Assembly (NCBI GenBank): GCA_020629515.1
Contig: JAHDDE010000007.1
Coordinates: forward strand, 41,797 to 105,796
Reading direction: 5' to 3'
Length of the DNA stretch: 64,000 bases
From: Saprospiraceae bacterium
GTDB lineage: Bacteria > Bacteroidota > Bacteroidia > Chitinophagales > Saprospiraceae
The position numbers and the translations under genes were made by a program. Positions 1 through 10,000 of this stretch are shown piece by piece (within the stretch, counting starts at the first letter, position 1; the number at the start of each line of letters is the position of its first letter). The notes under the pieces were generated by a model. That model was not told the origin of the DNA and searched no databases. It saw only the letters and a program-made list of their open reading frames with translations.

Positions 1-224
1 ATACGGGTCTTTAGATTTCTAAAATCTGAACGATACGCATATTGCTTAATAGCCTTTTCTATAGTATCTAAAGCTCTATCTAGCTCTAACTCATTCTCAT
101 AATAGGATATGATGTCGTGATATTCTTTATCATCGAGATATATATTTCTACCCTGATCTATCAGAAGTTCATATTCTGATATCAAACTCAACAGTGTTGG
201 AGACAGTTTAATTCTACTATCCAT
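1..224 (-). CDS. TPR-type protein, N-terminal part only (cut by window edge)
   Basis: The first 74 codons of a minus-strand gene are present; the rest lies outside the window. The reading frame opens with ATG at 224 (MDSRIKLSPTLLSLISEYE) and stays open to base 1. The peptide is helical, with a pattern like the first unit of Bacteroidota tetratricopeptide-repeat proteins (YENELELDRALDTIEKAIKQ resembles a TPR helix pair). No signal peptide is visible. The function is unknown; TPR proteins usually act as scaffolds for protein contacts. The family call rests on about 70 residues, so it is tentative, but the coding frame itself is convincing. Confidence 0.6.
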   Translation of the reverse strand, partial: MDSRIKLSPTLLSLISEYELLIDQGRNIYLDDKEYHDIISYYENELELDRALDTIEKAIKQYAYRSDFRNLKTR

Positions 225-524
225 GTTTTAACTATGTAAAGGGATTATATCCGAGGGCTAAGATAACTAAATAGATCTCTTTGAAAATTTTATTTCAAAT
301 TTTTTTTCCACATTCTAAAATTAGAATGATCGTATAAAAAAACATTATATATAATTGATTATCAGTAGGTTATAATTTTAATTAATTAAATATGTAAATT
401 GATTAATAGTCTAACTCCTTAACTTTCATGCTGAAATATATAAGCGTAAAATATGATAAGATATGGGCAAAAAAATACCCGATGACTCAGGGTTCATCGG
501 GTATTTTTACTTCTTTACGACTAA
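225..524. other. AT-rich intergenic region with one terminator
   Basis: These 300 bases separate two minus-strand genes. They hold the perfect hairpin at 471-508, which ends the upstream sigma operon, and otherwise very AT-rich sequence that should contain the promoter of the TPR gene starting at 224. I could not pick a convincing TAnnTTTG -7 element. No coding frame is credible here. Confidence 0.5.
471..508 (-). terminator. intrinsic terminator of the ECF sigma operon
   Basis: A perfect 15-bp inverted repeat (471-485 and 494-508) encloses an 8-nt loop. The GC-rich stem core CCCGATGA is flanked by A5 on one side and T5 on the other, so it can terminate in either direction. It lies 16 nt past the stop codon of the minus-strand gene at 525, which makes it the end of that operon. 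Confidence 0.85.
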
Positions 525-968
525 TTACTCTTTTTCAGAATTATTTCTACTCCTTAGATTTTTTAGCAAGTCTTCTTTAAATCGTTTATCCAGAGACATC
601 AGTTTTAGAACTTTAGATGGATTCAAGATTTCTTGTAATTGGGTTATATATTCCCTCTTAAGTAAATATTCTCGCTCCTCGAGCAATATAAGCTGTGATA
701 ATTGATCAGAGGCTTCACCATCCTGATATATTTGCTCGGACTTTATTATACCATATTTTGAGCTTCGTAATGACTGTTTTTCTTTTTCATATTGATTAAA
801 TACAGGCCAAAAGAGTTGAGCTTCTGATACAGATAAGTCCAATTCTTCGGTGATAAATGCTATTCGCATTGACTCTATTCTCTCACTTTTATAATGACGA
901 TCTCCATGTTGACCGAATAGGGATATACTTATTGTGGTTATAATTATTATTTGAATAAAACTTTTCAT
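525..968 (-). CDS. small secreted helical protein of ECF operon (Spy/CpxP-like)
   Basis: About 147 residues from the ATG at 968: a signal peptide (MKSFIQIIIITTISISLFGQ) followed by an all-helical, charged region with RIAFITEELDLSVSEAQLFWPVFNQYE. That stretch resembles the small periplasmic proteins found as third genes of Bacteroidota sigma/anti-sigma operons, related in layout to Spy/CpxP-type sensors. It is probably periplasmic and may sense envelope state. The stop codon of the anti-sigma gene lies a few bases upstream, so translation is likely coupled. ATGs at 974 and 986 are alternatives; the one at 968 gives the cleanest signal peptide. Function is inferred from layout only. Confidence 0.7.
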   Translation of the reverse strand: MKSFIQIIIITTISISLFGQHGDRHYKSERIESMRIAFITEELDLSVSEAQLFWPVFNQYEKEKQSLRSSKYGIIKSEQIYQDGEASDQLSQLILLEEREYLLKREYITQLQEILNPSKVLKLMSLDKRFKEDLLKNLRSRNNSEKE

Positions 969-975
969 GATCATT

Positions 976-1437
976 CTATTTGTCAATTATATATTCTAAA
1001 TCTAATTCGTCTATATGGTTTAGAAGATAATCTTCTATTTCTTCTTGAACCAATAATGAATTATCAAAATTGGACATGTCAATATTTAACTCCAAAAGAT
1101 TCATATGGTCAAGGCTATTCTCCGTTTGGAGATAAGATATGATCTCTTCGTCAAGAGTAGCTTCAACATAATTATTGCTCCAATTTGTCATCCATAACGT
1201 CGAACAAAATAGCAGTGCTAACGAAGCCGCGGCTATCAGCTGGTATCTTAAAGCAAATACTTTATGTTTACTTATCTGTGGGTAGTCCTTATCTTTTTTA
1301 TTAATGATTTGACTATACAGTTCATCAAAGTAATTGGCTGGAATTTCTTCATCAAAACTTTTCTTTGTTTTGAGTAAAGTTGATTGTAAGCTTTTGAGCT
1401 CATTGTATAGGTCGTTATCATGATGCCTGTGCTCCAT
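976..1437 (-). CDS. membrane anti-sigma factor-like protein
   Basis: 153 residues: a charged N-terminal cytoplasmic part (1-65, with EEIPANYFDEL, a short motif common in Bacteroidota anti-sigma proteins), one membrane segment at about 67-88 (LIAAASLALLFCSTLWM), and an acidic periplasmic tail. It overlaps the 3' end of the ECF sigma gene by 20 nt, the usual arrangement for a sigma factor and its membrane-bound inhibitor. I see no clear zinc-binding anti-sigma motif (HxxxCxxC), so the assignment rests on gene order and topology. The likely role is to hold the sigma factor at the membrane until a signal arrives. Confidence 0.72.
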   Translation of the reverse strand: MEHRHHDNDLYNELKSLQSTLLKTKKSFDEEIPANYFDELYSQIINKKDKDYPQISKHKVFALRYQLIAAASLALLFCSTLWMTNWSNNYVEATLDEEIISYLQTENSLDHMNLLELNIDMSNFDNSLLVQEEIEDYLLNHIDELDLEYIIDK

Positions 1438-1987
1438 AATCTTTAATATATTGTTCTATTTTTTTAACTGCATGATGAAAGTTCGCCTTCAGACCTCCGA
1501 CTGAAGAATCAAGAACTTCTGCCATTTCACCATATTTCATTTCTTGAAAATACCTCAAGTTAAAAACCATCTTCTGCTTTTCGGGGAGGCTCTTGATGGC
1601 TTGATCTAAAATGAATTTGATCTCATCGCCATTGTAATAATTGTCATCTAAGAATTTATTTTCTAATTGGTTGCTTATTGAATCAATGGGTATTACTTTA
1701 TTTTTTTCTTTTCTGATAAAGGCCAATGTTTCGTTTACGGCGATACGGTATATCCAGGTATATAACTTTGCTTCTCCTTTAAAAGAAGGAATACCTTTAA
1801 ATACTTTAATAAAGACCTCCTGAATTATATCGTCTGTATCGCGATGATTGGAGACCATTTTTCTAATTAACCAATATATTTTCTTTTGATATACATCCAT
1901 CAGAAGCTTAAAACCAGCTTCATGATTATTTTGATCTCGTATCAGAGATAGAATTTTTTGATCAATATGTTGTTCTTCTTTAGTCAC
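1418..1987 (-). CDS. ECF-type RNA polymerase sigma factor
   Basis: 189 residues. Region 2 is visible at about 27-95 (DTDDIIQEVFIKVFKGIPSF, then YTWIYRIAVNETLAFIRKEK) and region 4 at about 130-180 (LPEKQKMVFNLRYFQEMKY, then the helix-turn-helix MAEVLDSSVGGLKANFHHA). There is no region 3, as expected for the extracytoplasmic function group. The start is GTG at 1987; no in-frame ATG precedes the conserved part. It redirects RNA polymerase to its own promoters and is probably controlled by the overlapping anti-sigma gene. It is divergent from the acyltransferase gene at 2081. Confidence 0.93.
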   Translation of the reverse strand: MTKEEQHIDQKILSLIRDQNNHEAGFKLLMDVYQKKIYWLIRKMVSNHRDTDDIIQEVFIKVFKGIPSFKGEAKLYTWIYRIAVNETLAFIRKEKNKVIPIDSISNQLENKFLDDNYYNGDEIKFILDQAIKSLPEKQKMVFNLRYFQEMKYGEMAEVLDSSVGGLKANFHHAVKKIEQYIKDYGAQAS

Positions 1988-2080
1988 TCAATTTTGTCAG
2001 TACTTGAACTTTATTTTTTAAAAAAGAGATATTTTCAATTTTCCTTCTTATCCAGATTTAAGATACTCTCTTTAATTTAG

Positions 2081-2698
2081 ATGAGAATTGGGATAATTAG
2101 TTTAATACTAATTTTACAATTTCAATTATATCAACATTTTCAATCAGTGTTTAGAGGTATCTGCAAATGTATTTTTCACTTAATAGGTTGGCGCCTCATA
2201 GGTATATATCCTCACGAAATACCCAAGAAGATCATAATTGTGGCACCCCATACCTCCGCTTGGGACGTACCATTGGGACTTTTGGTAAAAGTATGGCTAA
2301 AAATGGATGTTCAATATTATGTCAAACAAGAGATGTTTAGGGGCCCGTTGAAATTTATATTAAAGTGGACACAAGCCATACCTTTAGATAGATCAGGTAA
2401 TACTAACTTTGTAGACAGCGTAGTGAGTGATTTTAGCAAAGCTGAAAAAAGAACAATTTTAATAACCCCTGAAGGGACTAGAAAAAGTGTGAAAAAGTTT
2501 AAAACCGGGTTTTATCATATTGCTAAAGGGGCAGGAATACCTATTGTACCCATTTCTTTCAACTTTACTAAAAAGGAAATGAAGGTTCACCCTACTTATC
2601 ATATAAAAGGGGAAGATGCTGAAAAAGAAATTAAGGAAGTAGAAGATATTTTTAAAGGAATTCCAGGCAAGATAAAAGAATACAGTTTTCAAGGATAA
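2081..2698 (+). CDS. PlsC-like 1-acyl-glycerol-3-phosphate acyltransferase family protein
   Basis: 205 residues with the acyltransferase signature: HTSAWD at 57-62 (the H-x4-D catalytic motif) and PEGTR, with E131-R134 as the glycerophosphate-binding motif. A hydrophobic N-terminal stretch (IGIISLILILQFQLYQHF) probably anchors it at the inner face of the membrane. Members transfer an acyl chain to a lysophospholipid or related acceptor. This short version resembles the Bacteroidota 'acyltransferase' subgroup rather than the main PlsC, so the acceptor is uncertain. The stop codon is 2 nt before the ligA start, so both are probably co-transcribed. Confidence 0.85.
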   Translation: MRIGIISLILILQFQLYQHFQSVFRGICKCIFHLIGWRLIGIYPHEIPKKIIIVAPHTSAWDVPLGLLVKVWLKMDVQYYVKQEMFRGPLKFILKWTQAIPLDRSGNTNFVDSVVSDFSKAEKRTILITPEGTRKSVKKFKTGFYHIAKGAGIPIVPISFNFTKKEMKVHPTYHIKGEDAEKEIKEVEDIFKGIPGKIKEYSFQG

Positions 2699-2700
2699 AC

Positions 2701-4821
2701 ATGTCGAAAAATAACAAGGAAAAAGAATTTTTTGATCAAGCGAAACTTTGGTTAAAAAAGCCCGCCCATTCGTCAGAATTAGATCTTTTAAAGGAGGTAA
2801 TAAGATATCATGAGTGGAGATACTACGTATTAAATCAACCTGTCATAAGCGATTATGAATTTGACCAACTTTTTGTGCAACTCAAATCGATCGAAAATAA
2901 TCATCCAAACTTGATTACATCGGATTCTCCTACTCAAAGAGTTTCAAGTGATCTGACAGAAGGACTTGAACCCGTGGAGCACATGGTTCCGATGCTTTCT
3001 TTAGACAATTCGTATAATGCTGACGATCTGCGTAAGTTTGATGAACAGGTAAAAAAGCTGGCAGATATATCACTTGACGAGGACATATCTTATTCTGTAG
3101 AACCTAAGTATGATGGAGGGAGCGTTGCTCTGTTATATCAAGATGACAAGTTAATCAGAGCTGCGACTCGAGGTAATGGCTCTCATGGGGAAGAGATTAC
3201 TTTCAATATGAAAACTTTACCCTCAGTTCCATTGAGGGTCCCATTCAGTAGTAGAGGGATATATACAGCAGAAATAAGAGGTGAAGGGGTCATCAAAAAA
3301 GATATTTTTGAGCAACTCAATAAGAAACGAGAAGAAGCTGGATTAGCGTTGTTTGCAAACCCACGTAATTCTGCTACAGGTGGACTGCGTATGAAAGACC
3401 CTAATGAAACTCGGGCAAGGGGTTTAGAAATTTTTGCTTTTCAGTTGGGATATGCTGCCGATATGGATGATAATGATCAACTTGTTCATATGAATGAGCA
3501 TCACGATCAGATCAAACTTTTATCAGAATTTGGTTTTAAAGTGCCTAATGTAGATGAAATGATTTGTGAGAATATTGATGCGGTAATCTCAAGGATTACA
3601 GCTTGGGAGAAGAAACGTGAGGAGTATCCATATGAGATAGATGGAGCGGTAGTCAAAGTAAATAGTAGAAAAATCCAAGAAAAATGTGGTTCCACTCAAC
3701 ATCATCCTCGGTGGGCCATAGCATATAAGTTTAAAGCAAAACAGGCCACTACTACTTTGTTAGATGTAGAGTATCAAGTGGGAAAAATCGGTTCTATAAC
3801 TCCAGTGGCCAAAGTGGATCCTGTACATTTAGCGGGGGTGACAGTGTCGTCAATCTCCCTTCACAATGAAGAATTTATTAGATCAAAAGACCTAAGGATT
3901 GGAGATAAAATTGTGATAGAAAGGGCTGGTGATGTGATACCCTATATAGTTAAATCTTTAGAGGATCTCAGAGATGGGAGCCAAGAGCCTTTAGATTTTC
4001 CTATCCATTGCCCTATTAATACCACAGCAGAATTAGTACCATTGGTAAAGATAGAAGGAGAGGCTGCCTGGAGATGTGTGAATTGTATCTGTGGAGAGCA
4101 AGAGCTTCAAAAAATTATTTTTCATGTGTCAAAAGCCGCCATGGACATTGATGGTTTTGGAAGAGCCTATGTAGAGAGATTTCATGAGTTGGGTTGGATT
4201 GAGGATATCTCAGATGTGTATAATTTAGATTATGAGCGTATTGCTGAGCTTGAAGGTTTTGGACAAAAATCGGCAGATAATTTAAAATTGGCCATAGATA
4301 AAGCGAAGGAGAATCCATTATCAAAACTCTTGCACAGTCTAAGTATCCATCATTTAGGCAAAAAAGCCTCTAAGCTTATAGCTGCTAAGATCCAGACTAT
4401 ATATGATCTATCCGATTGGGATGAAGAGAGGTTCTTATCCATAAAAGATATAGGCCCAGTCGTGGCTAATAATGTCATTTCCTACTTCCGTGAAGAAAAG
4501 AATATTGAGCTAATCAAAAAACTTGAGCAATACGGTGTAAATATCAACCAAACCGATGAAGATAAACCGATAGAGGTAGCTGCCGATGCTCCACTGGTAG
4601 GTAAGACAATTTTATTCACGGGAAGTTTGCAGCAGATGAGTCGTAGCGAAGCCAAAAAAATAGCTGAAGCGGCAGGTGCAAAGGCGCTAAGCGCTGTGAG
4701 TTCTAATCTAAATATATTAGTAGTGGGAGAGAAGGCGGGTTCCAAATTAAAGAAAGCTCAGGCTATAAGCTCTATAGAAATATGGACTGAAGCAGATTTT
4801 ATTGATAAAGTTAATGCATGA
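2701..4821 (+). CDS. ligA: NAD-dependent DNA ligase
   Basis: 706 residues, close to the usual length for the family. It seals nicks in DNA using NAD. Domains in order: NAD-binding Ia (HEWRYYVLNQPVISDYEFD), adenylation domain with the lysine nucleophile in KYDGGS (K136), OB fold, zinc finger (about 437-467), helix-hairpin-helix repeats (about 480-610) and a C-terminal BRCT domain (about 630-700, VGKTILFTGSLQQMSR). The zinc finger is unusual: the first CxxC pair reads CPIN (C437, N440), while the second half has three cysteines (C459, C462, C464) instead of two. Everything else looks intact, so the enzyme should be functional. Confidence 0.97.
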   Translation: MSKNNKEKEFFDQAKLWLKKPAHSSELDLLKEVIRYHEWRYYVLNQPVISDYEFDQLFVQLKSIENNHPNLITSDSPTQRVSSDLTEGLEPVEHMVPMLSLDNSYNADDLRKFDEQVKKLADISLDEDISYSVEPKYDGGSVALLYQDDKLIRAATRGNGSHGEEITFNMKTLPSVPLRVPFSSRGIYTAEIRGEGVIKKDIFEQLNKKREEAGLALFANPRNSATGGLRMKDPNETRARGLEIFAFQLGYAADMDDNDQLVHMNEHHDQIKLLSEFGFKVPNVDEMICENIDAVISRITAWEKKREEYPYEIDGAVVKVNSRKIQEKCGSTQHHPRWAIAYKFKAKQATTTLLDVEYQVGKIGSITPVAKVDPVHLAGVTVSSISLHNEEFIRSKDLRIGDKIVIERAGDVIPYIVKSLEDLRDGSQEPLDFPIHCPINTTAELVPLVKIEGEAAWRCVNCICGEQELQKIIFHVSKAAMDIDGFGRAYVERFHELGWIEDISDVYNLDYERIAELEGFGQKSADNLKLAIDKAKENPLSKLLHSLSIHHLGKKASKLIAAKIQTIYDLSDWDEERFLSIKDIGPVVANNVISYFREEKNIELIKKLEQYGVNINQTDEDKPIEVAADAPLVGKTILFTGSLQQMSRSEAKKIAEAAGAKALSAVSSNLNILVVGEKAGSKLKKAQAISSIEIWTEADFIDKVNA

Positions 4822-4933
4822 TAATTATCAAAACATCAATCAGAAAGATGCGTTAGTTAAAGGTCTTAGTATTTTTGGAGAAGGTAAAATATGAGGCGAC
4901 TAATTTTAAAAATTGAAAATAGAATAAAATTAA

Positions 4934-5899
4934 ATGCAAAATTATAAGAGCGATGTTGAGGCAGTTGATGCATTAGCGCAGTCCTATCAAGATCTAACAC
5001 AAGAAATAGGTAAGGTAATAGTAGGTCAAAAAGAAGTTGTAAAAACGGTAATATTATCATTATTTGGAAATGGCCATAGTCTCTTAGTTGGAGTTCCAGG
5101 TTTGGCCAAAACATTACTGGTAAGTACGATAGCAGAAGTTTTAGATCTTGAATTTAAGCGAATACAATTCACACCAGATTTAATGCCTTCTGATATTACA
5201 GGTTCTGAGATATTAGCAGAAAATCGACAGTTTCAATTTAATAAAGGTCCCTTGTTTTCTAATATTGTTTTGGCAGATGAGATTAATAGGACACCACCTA
5301 AAACCCAAGCTGCGCTTCTTGAAGCGATGCAAGAACGATCAGTTACTGTATCAGGGCAGCGATATGACCTTCCTAAGCCATTTTTTGTATTGGCCACGCA
5401 GAACCCAATCGAACAAGAAGGTACTTACCCATTGCCAGAGGCTCAATTAGATAGATTTATGTTCAATATTCCACTTACCTACCCGAGCTATGAGGAGGAA
5501 ATCCAAGTGGTAAAAGATACGACCTCTACTCAGGCAGCTTCTTTATCTAATGTTTTAACTGCTGAGCAAATTCTATTCTTTCAAGGCTTAGTTAGAAAAA
5601 TTCCAATAGCTGATAACGTGTTGGAATATGCAGTATCGCTCGCTACTTCAACAAGACCAGGTACGGCTAAGGCAGCCTCAATCGTCAATGACTATATATC
5701 ATGGGGTGCTGGACCAAGAGCCTCTCAATATTTAGTTTTGGGAGCCAAATGTCACGCTGCAATCTCTGGGAAGTATTCTCCTGATATAGAAGATGTTCAG
5801 GCTATTGCTAACTACGTATTAAGACACAGAATAGTTAGAAATTATAAGGCTGAAGCTGAAGGAATAACGGAAGAAGATATTATCAATAAACTGTTGTAA
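4934..5899 (+). CDS. MoxR-family AAA+ ATPase
   Basis: 321 residues with Walker A GVPGLAKT (53-60), Walker B LADEINR, the sensor segment VLATQNPIEQEGTYPLPEAQ and the C-terminal lid domain. MoxR ATPases are chaperone-like and usually help mature a partner carrying a von Willebrand A domain; the common neighbour is a DUF58 gene. Here no DUF58 or VWA gene follows; the next gene is a DUF4837 lipoprotein. The partner must be encoded elsewhere or is the neighbour. The start ATG at 4934 lies 112 nt after ligA. Confidence 0.93.
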   Translation: MQNYKSDVEAVDALAQSYQDLTQEIGKVIVGQKEVVKTVILSLFGNGHSLLVGVPGLAKTLLVSTIAEVLDLEFKRIQFTPDLMPSDITGSEILAENRQFQFNKGPLFSNIVLADEINRTPPKTQAALLEAMQERSVTVSGQRYDLPKPFFVLATQNPIEQEGTYPLPEAQLDRFMFNIPLTYPSYEEEIQVVKDTTSTQAASLSNVLTAEQILFFQGLVRKIPIADNVLEYAVSLATSTRPGTAKAASIVNDYISWGAGPRASQYLVLGAKCHAAISGKYSPDIEDVQAIANYVLRHRIVRNYKAEAEGITEEDIINKLL

Positions 5900-5972
5900 C
5901 ACAACTATTTGTTAGATTCATTCATCTGATTAATAGAATATATTGTTAAAGTCAAAAATTAGAAAATTACAC

Positions 5973-7058
5973 ATGAGCGAAATTATCAAATATGCAATGG
6001 GATTTATGTTATTCTGCATTTTGACTATATCATGTGGAGTTTCTGATCCGGCTAAAGCATTTCAAGCTAGACCTACTGCATTAGGCAAGATGAATGAAAT
6101 TGTAGTGATTACTGATGACGTTATTTGGAATAGCTTTGTCGGAGATACGATAGATTATTTTTTTGGAGAAGTATATCCTATTACCCCAAGTCCAGAACCA
6201 ACATTTGATTTAAGGAGATTTGATGTGGGAGATCTTAATGCCCAACCGCTCAAAAGACAATTAAGGACTTACATGGTTGTTGCAAATCTCGGAGATGAAA
6301 ACTCTGATATTGCCAAATTTGTTAAAAAGGATTTGGGCGAAGAGAGATATCAAAAAGCACTAAGTGACCCTACTTTTAATACTTCAGTAGGTAGAGATAA
6401 ATGGGCCAATGGACAAATCTTAATCTACGTTTTTGCCAAATCAATGGACGATCTAGCTGCGGCTATAGCTAAAAACTATGAAGGAATAGCAGCGAAAGTT
6501 AATGATAATGATGCCGAGCAGCTCTATCAATCGACATATAGTCGAGGAGAGGGTACTGGATTTATCTCTAAAACCGTAGAAAGATATGGTGCTGAGATCA
6601 TCCTACCAGGAGATTATAAGTTAGTAATGGATGCGCCTGAGGATAATGGGTTGATATGGGTAAGGAGAGATATCAAAGAGAAGGTGATGAATATTGCTGT
6701 ACGCCAATTTCCCTACAAAGGGCCAGAATCTATATCTAAGGAGATGGTTAAAAATAACTTTGACGCATTTGGCAAATATGTGCATTCAGATGCTGAAGGT
6801 TCATACATCAAAATAAATGATGTAGATCTACCGATGTTGAGTTGGGACAAGACTATATCTGGACGATTCGCAAGAGAGTTTAGAGGAATCTGGGAAATGG
6901 AAAATGACTTCATGGGAGGTCCATTTTTAAGTTATGTAATAGTCAATGAAGAGGTACAAAAGATGATTCAAATCGATGGATTTATCCTGGCTCCTGGAAA
7001 ATCTAAGAGGGATATGATGCAGCAGATAGAACTTATAGCGAGTAAAACGAAGTGGTGA
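5973..7058 (+). CDS. DUF4837 family lipoprotein
   Basis: 361 residues. The ATG at 5973 is chosen over an in-frame TTG at 5943 because it places a typical lipoprotein signal directly at the N-terminus (MGFMLFCILTISCG). The mature part begins with ALGKMNEIVVITDDVIW and contains FDLRRF and LRTYMVVANL, the hallmarks of DUF4837, a family of unknown function found in Bacteroidota. It is probably membrane-anchored and exported. It ends 9 nt from the convergent end of the next gene. No catalytic motif is recognisable. Confidence 0.85.
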   Translation: MSEIIKYAMGFMLFCILTISCGVSDPAKAFQARPTALGKMNEIVVITDDVIWNSFVGDTIDYFFGEVYPITPSPEPTFDLRRFDVGDLNAQPLKRQLRTYMVVANLGDENSDIAKFVKKDLGEERYQKALSDPTFNTSVGRDKWANGQILIYVFAKSMDDLAAAIAKNYEGIAAKVNDNDAEQLYQSTYSRGEGTGFISKTVERYGAEIILPGDYKLVMDAPEDNGLIWVRRDIKEKVMNIAVRQFPYKGPESISKEMVKNNFDAFGKYVHSDAEGSYIKINDVDLPMLSWDKTISGRFAREFRGIWEMENDFMGGPFLSYVIVNEEVQKMIQIDGFILAPGKSKRDMMQQIELIASKTKW

Positions 7059-7067
7059 TTTAGCCTA

Positions 7068-10000
7068 TTAAAACTCCGTGCCAAGAGAAATGGTGAACTT
7101 TGGATCATTGATTAAACCACTTTCGACGCCCCAAGCATAATCACCTCTAATATAATGCCCTAAGAGTTGAATTCTCGCGCCAAATCCATAGCCATAGACG
7201 AACGTGCTCCGATCTAAATCTACCTGTACTAATATACCTGGTCCTGTGACGGTGGCAGTATTGATGACATCGTTTTCAGAACTGCTAGGTAGCAAACCAT
7301 GCCAAGCACTTCCTGTATCAAAAAATGCCGTTAATTGAATGTTCCTTAGAAACTTAGATCGTAACTCACTTCGGCTAAAATATTTGATTATTGGAATGCG
7401 TAGTTCGGCACTTCCTATGAGATAATTATGACCATTTCTAATGTTGTGGTCGAAACCTCTCAGATTGGGCGCTAAAGTTTTAAAGGCGAAATTAGTATTA
7501 GCAGGTACCGGGATATCCTGATTGTATTTAGGAGTGATCCAACCATCTGTACCACCTATAGTATAGAGCATTTTTTCTGAGCCAAAAGACGAGGCCCCTG
7601 ATGCTCTTAAGGCAATAATAGAATTCTGTAAAAAAGGGATATAATGACGTGCGTCGAAGCCAATAATGGTCGCAAAACCTCTACTCAGATCAAAATCAAA
7701 ACCATTTTGTATACTAAGGTCAAATCGGTTGATTGCCTGAATATAGGCTTTATACTTAGTGCCATGTCTTAGATTTAAGTCAATATTGAGCGTATTGTCA
7801 AAAATATATTCTCCTTTTAAACTTATTCTTTGTTCGTTAGATTGACCAAATTCTACGGCCGCAGGATTTCTATTAAGCAAGAATGTCTTATCTATCCGTA
7901 GAGATGCTGTACCTCGCAAACTGGTATAGGTGTCAAATGGATAACTCAAGCGATATAAACCAACCAGAGATTGTTCTCGCAATCGCTCACCAAAGAGTTC
8001 GCTACCCTTTTGTCTATGATAAATAGCATATCTTCTGTCGATTCTTTTTCTTTTATCATCCACATATGCGAAAAATTCAGAACCTCTAAAGTCTGTCGGA
8101 AATCTCGCACCAAGTGAAACTTCGAAGTCTTCGAAAATATCCTTAGCAATACCTTGGATTAAAAAACCTGTAGGCTGTGCCTCTATCTCGTTATCGATGG
8201 CAGTGGTCTCTAAACCATCAAATAAGACTTCATTGTCCACCTTAGTAATAACTTGCTCTATCTTAAATTGACGACGTGAGGCCACAGCACGAGCAGGAAT
8301 AAATTTGATAACCTTTCTATTTTTATTGGCTCCTGGTATACGTTGATAATTTCTATTGACAATCTTGTAATCTGCATTACTCTCCAACGGCTCTAATTCT
8401 TCTGGATCATCATACTTGCTTTGTACCAGTTGCCTATTTAATAGTGTAGTTTGAACATTATCGCTTTGATTAATAGTATTGCCCGGAGCGGATGAGTTAA
8501 TATCGGAATTAAAAATTTTTCTTAAGTCCGGTTGACTTATGTAAGTTTCATAGGCGGCATTATTGTAAACTTGAAAAACATATGTGCCGTTCTGGGAGAT
8601 AGCCTCATGATTGATGATATTACGACTGTAGTCTGAGTTGAGATAAGCTCCTCGCCTACTATTTAGATCGAGGATCCATCTATTTTTCATCCCATTATGA
8701 TCGTCAAGATAGGTTAAGAGATTATCATTGATAAGTCTCGGCTGCTTTTCATTGCGATTGGGGGTATTCGTAAGTTTCAATGCAAATTCTCCATCTAATG
8801 GCAGAAAATAAATATCAAAATTAGATGTAGGAAGTATAGTATCAATACGTTCTTTAAGAATCTGAGATTCAGTTCGATTGGATGAAAACAGAATACCATA
8901 TTGTTCACCGAGTTGCACATAACTGGCATCTATATCGTCATGATAGTCTTCGGTTATAGTTGTAACTCTGCGGTACCTTGAGTGATAGGTATACAGATCA
9001 GAAAAACCATTTTCTACTCCACTAAAAAGATATTCATCTTCTGAGATGTAATCTATAGAATATATCCTTTGAAGATTTTCAGGAATGGTCTGCTCTTGAT
9101 ATGATCCATTAGTGAGGTCAACCTTCCTCAAGGTGATGACATCTCTATTTTCATAGGCAATAGTTATTTCAGGACTATAGGGAGACCAAGCCACCATCGG
9201 ATAGTTGTAGTCCGTTTCTTGGACAGCATTTTTGCTGCCATACTTCATTATAGTTGTTTTTTCTGCAGTATTTAAGTCATACAATACTATTTGAAATTTA
9301 CCTTGTTGGTTGACAGCATAGATTAAAGATTGACCATCGGGACTTAAAGAAAAGTGACTTTTAGGAAAATATTTTTTAAAACCAAGGTTAATTTTTTCGT
9401 CTTCGGGAAAAGGGATATAATCTCTTTCATTTGAGAATTTTTGATCGTAGTATCTTGACCAGTCCTTTTTTAGTTTTTTCATATCAAATCCAAAGACAAA
9501 TTCAATATTTTCATCCAAGTCATTGCGCAGTCTCATTAGGTAGAGCAAAGTGGTTATAGACGTTTTGCCAAATTTGGTCTCGAGATAGTGCCAGAATGTG
9601 TGACCTGCTAGCCTCGGATAGTCACGTGAAAGACAGTCAAAGTCCTTAAATCTCTTTTTATCTAATGACCAGATATCTCTTATTTCATCTTCGATATACG
9701 GATCCCATTGACTTCCGGCATAGCTTATGAATCCTTTCTGATACCATTTTGGAATATCCAACTCTGGATCGCTTTCTATGATGCTTTGGAGTCCATTAGG
9801 CGCGTACATGCTATTGATATAGACATGGGCGATCCCATTTTTTATTTGTCTTTTAAGATTTTGATGATTGCCATCGAAATACACAAATATTCTACTACCG
9901 ATTACTTTGGTTTCATCATTCCTTGTTTCGAAGGTCTCTTCTGTTCCGATATTGCTCTGAAGAAGATCAGAGAGATCGGTATATACTATGATCTCTATTT

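Noticed and set aside
4482..4745. 87-residue open frame on the minus strand inside ligA
   Set aside because: It is fully inside a conserved ligA region, has no family resemblance and lies antisense to a clear gene.
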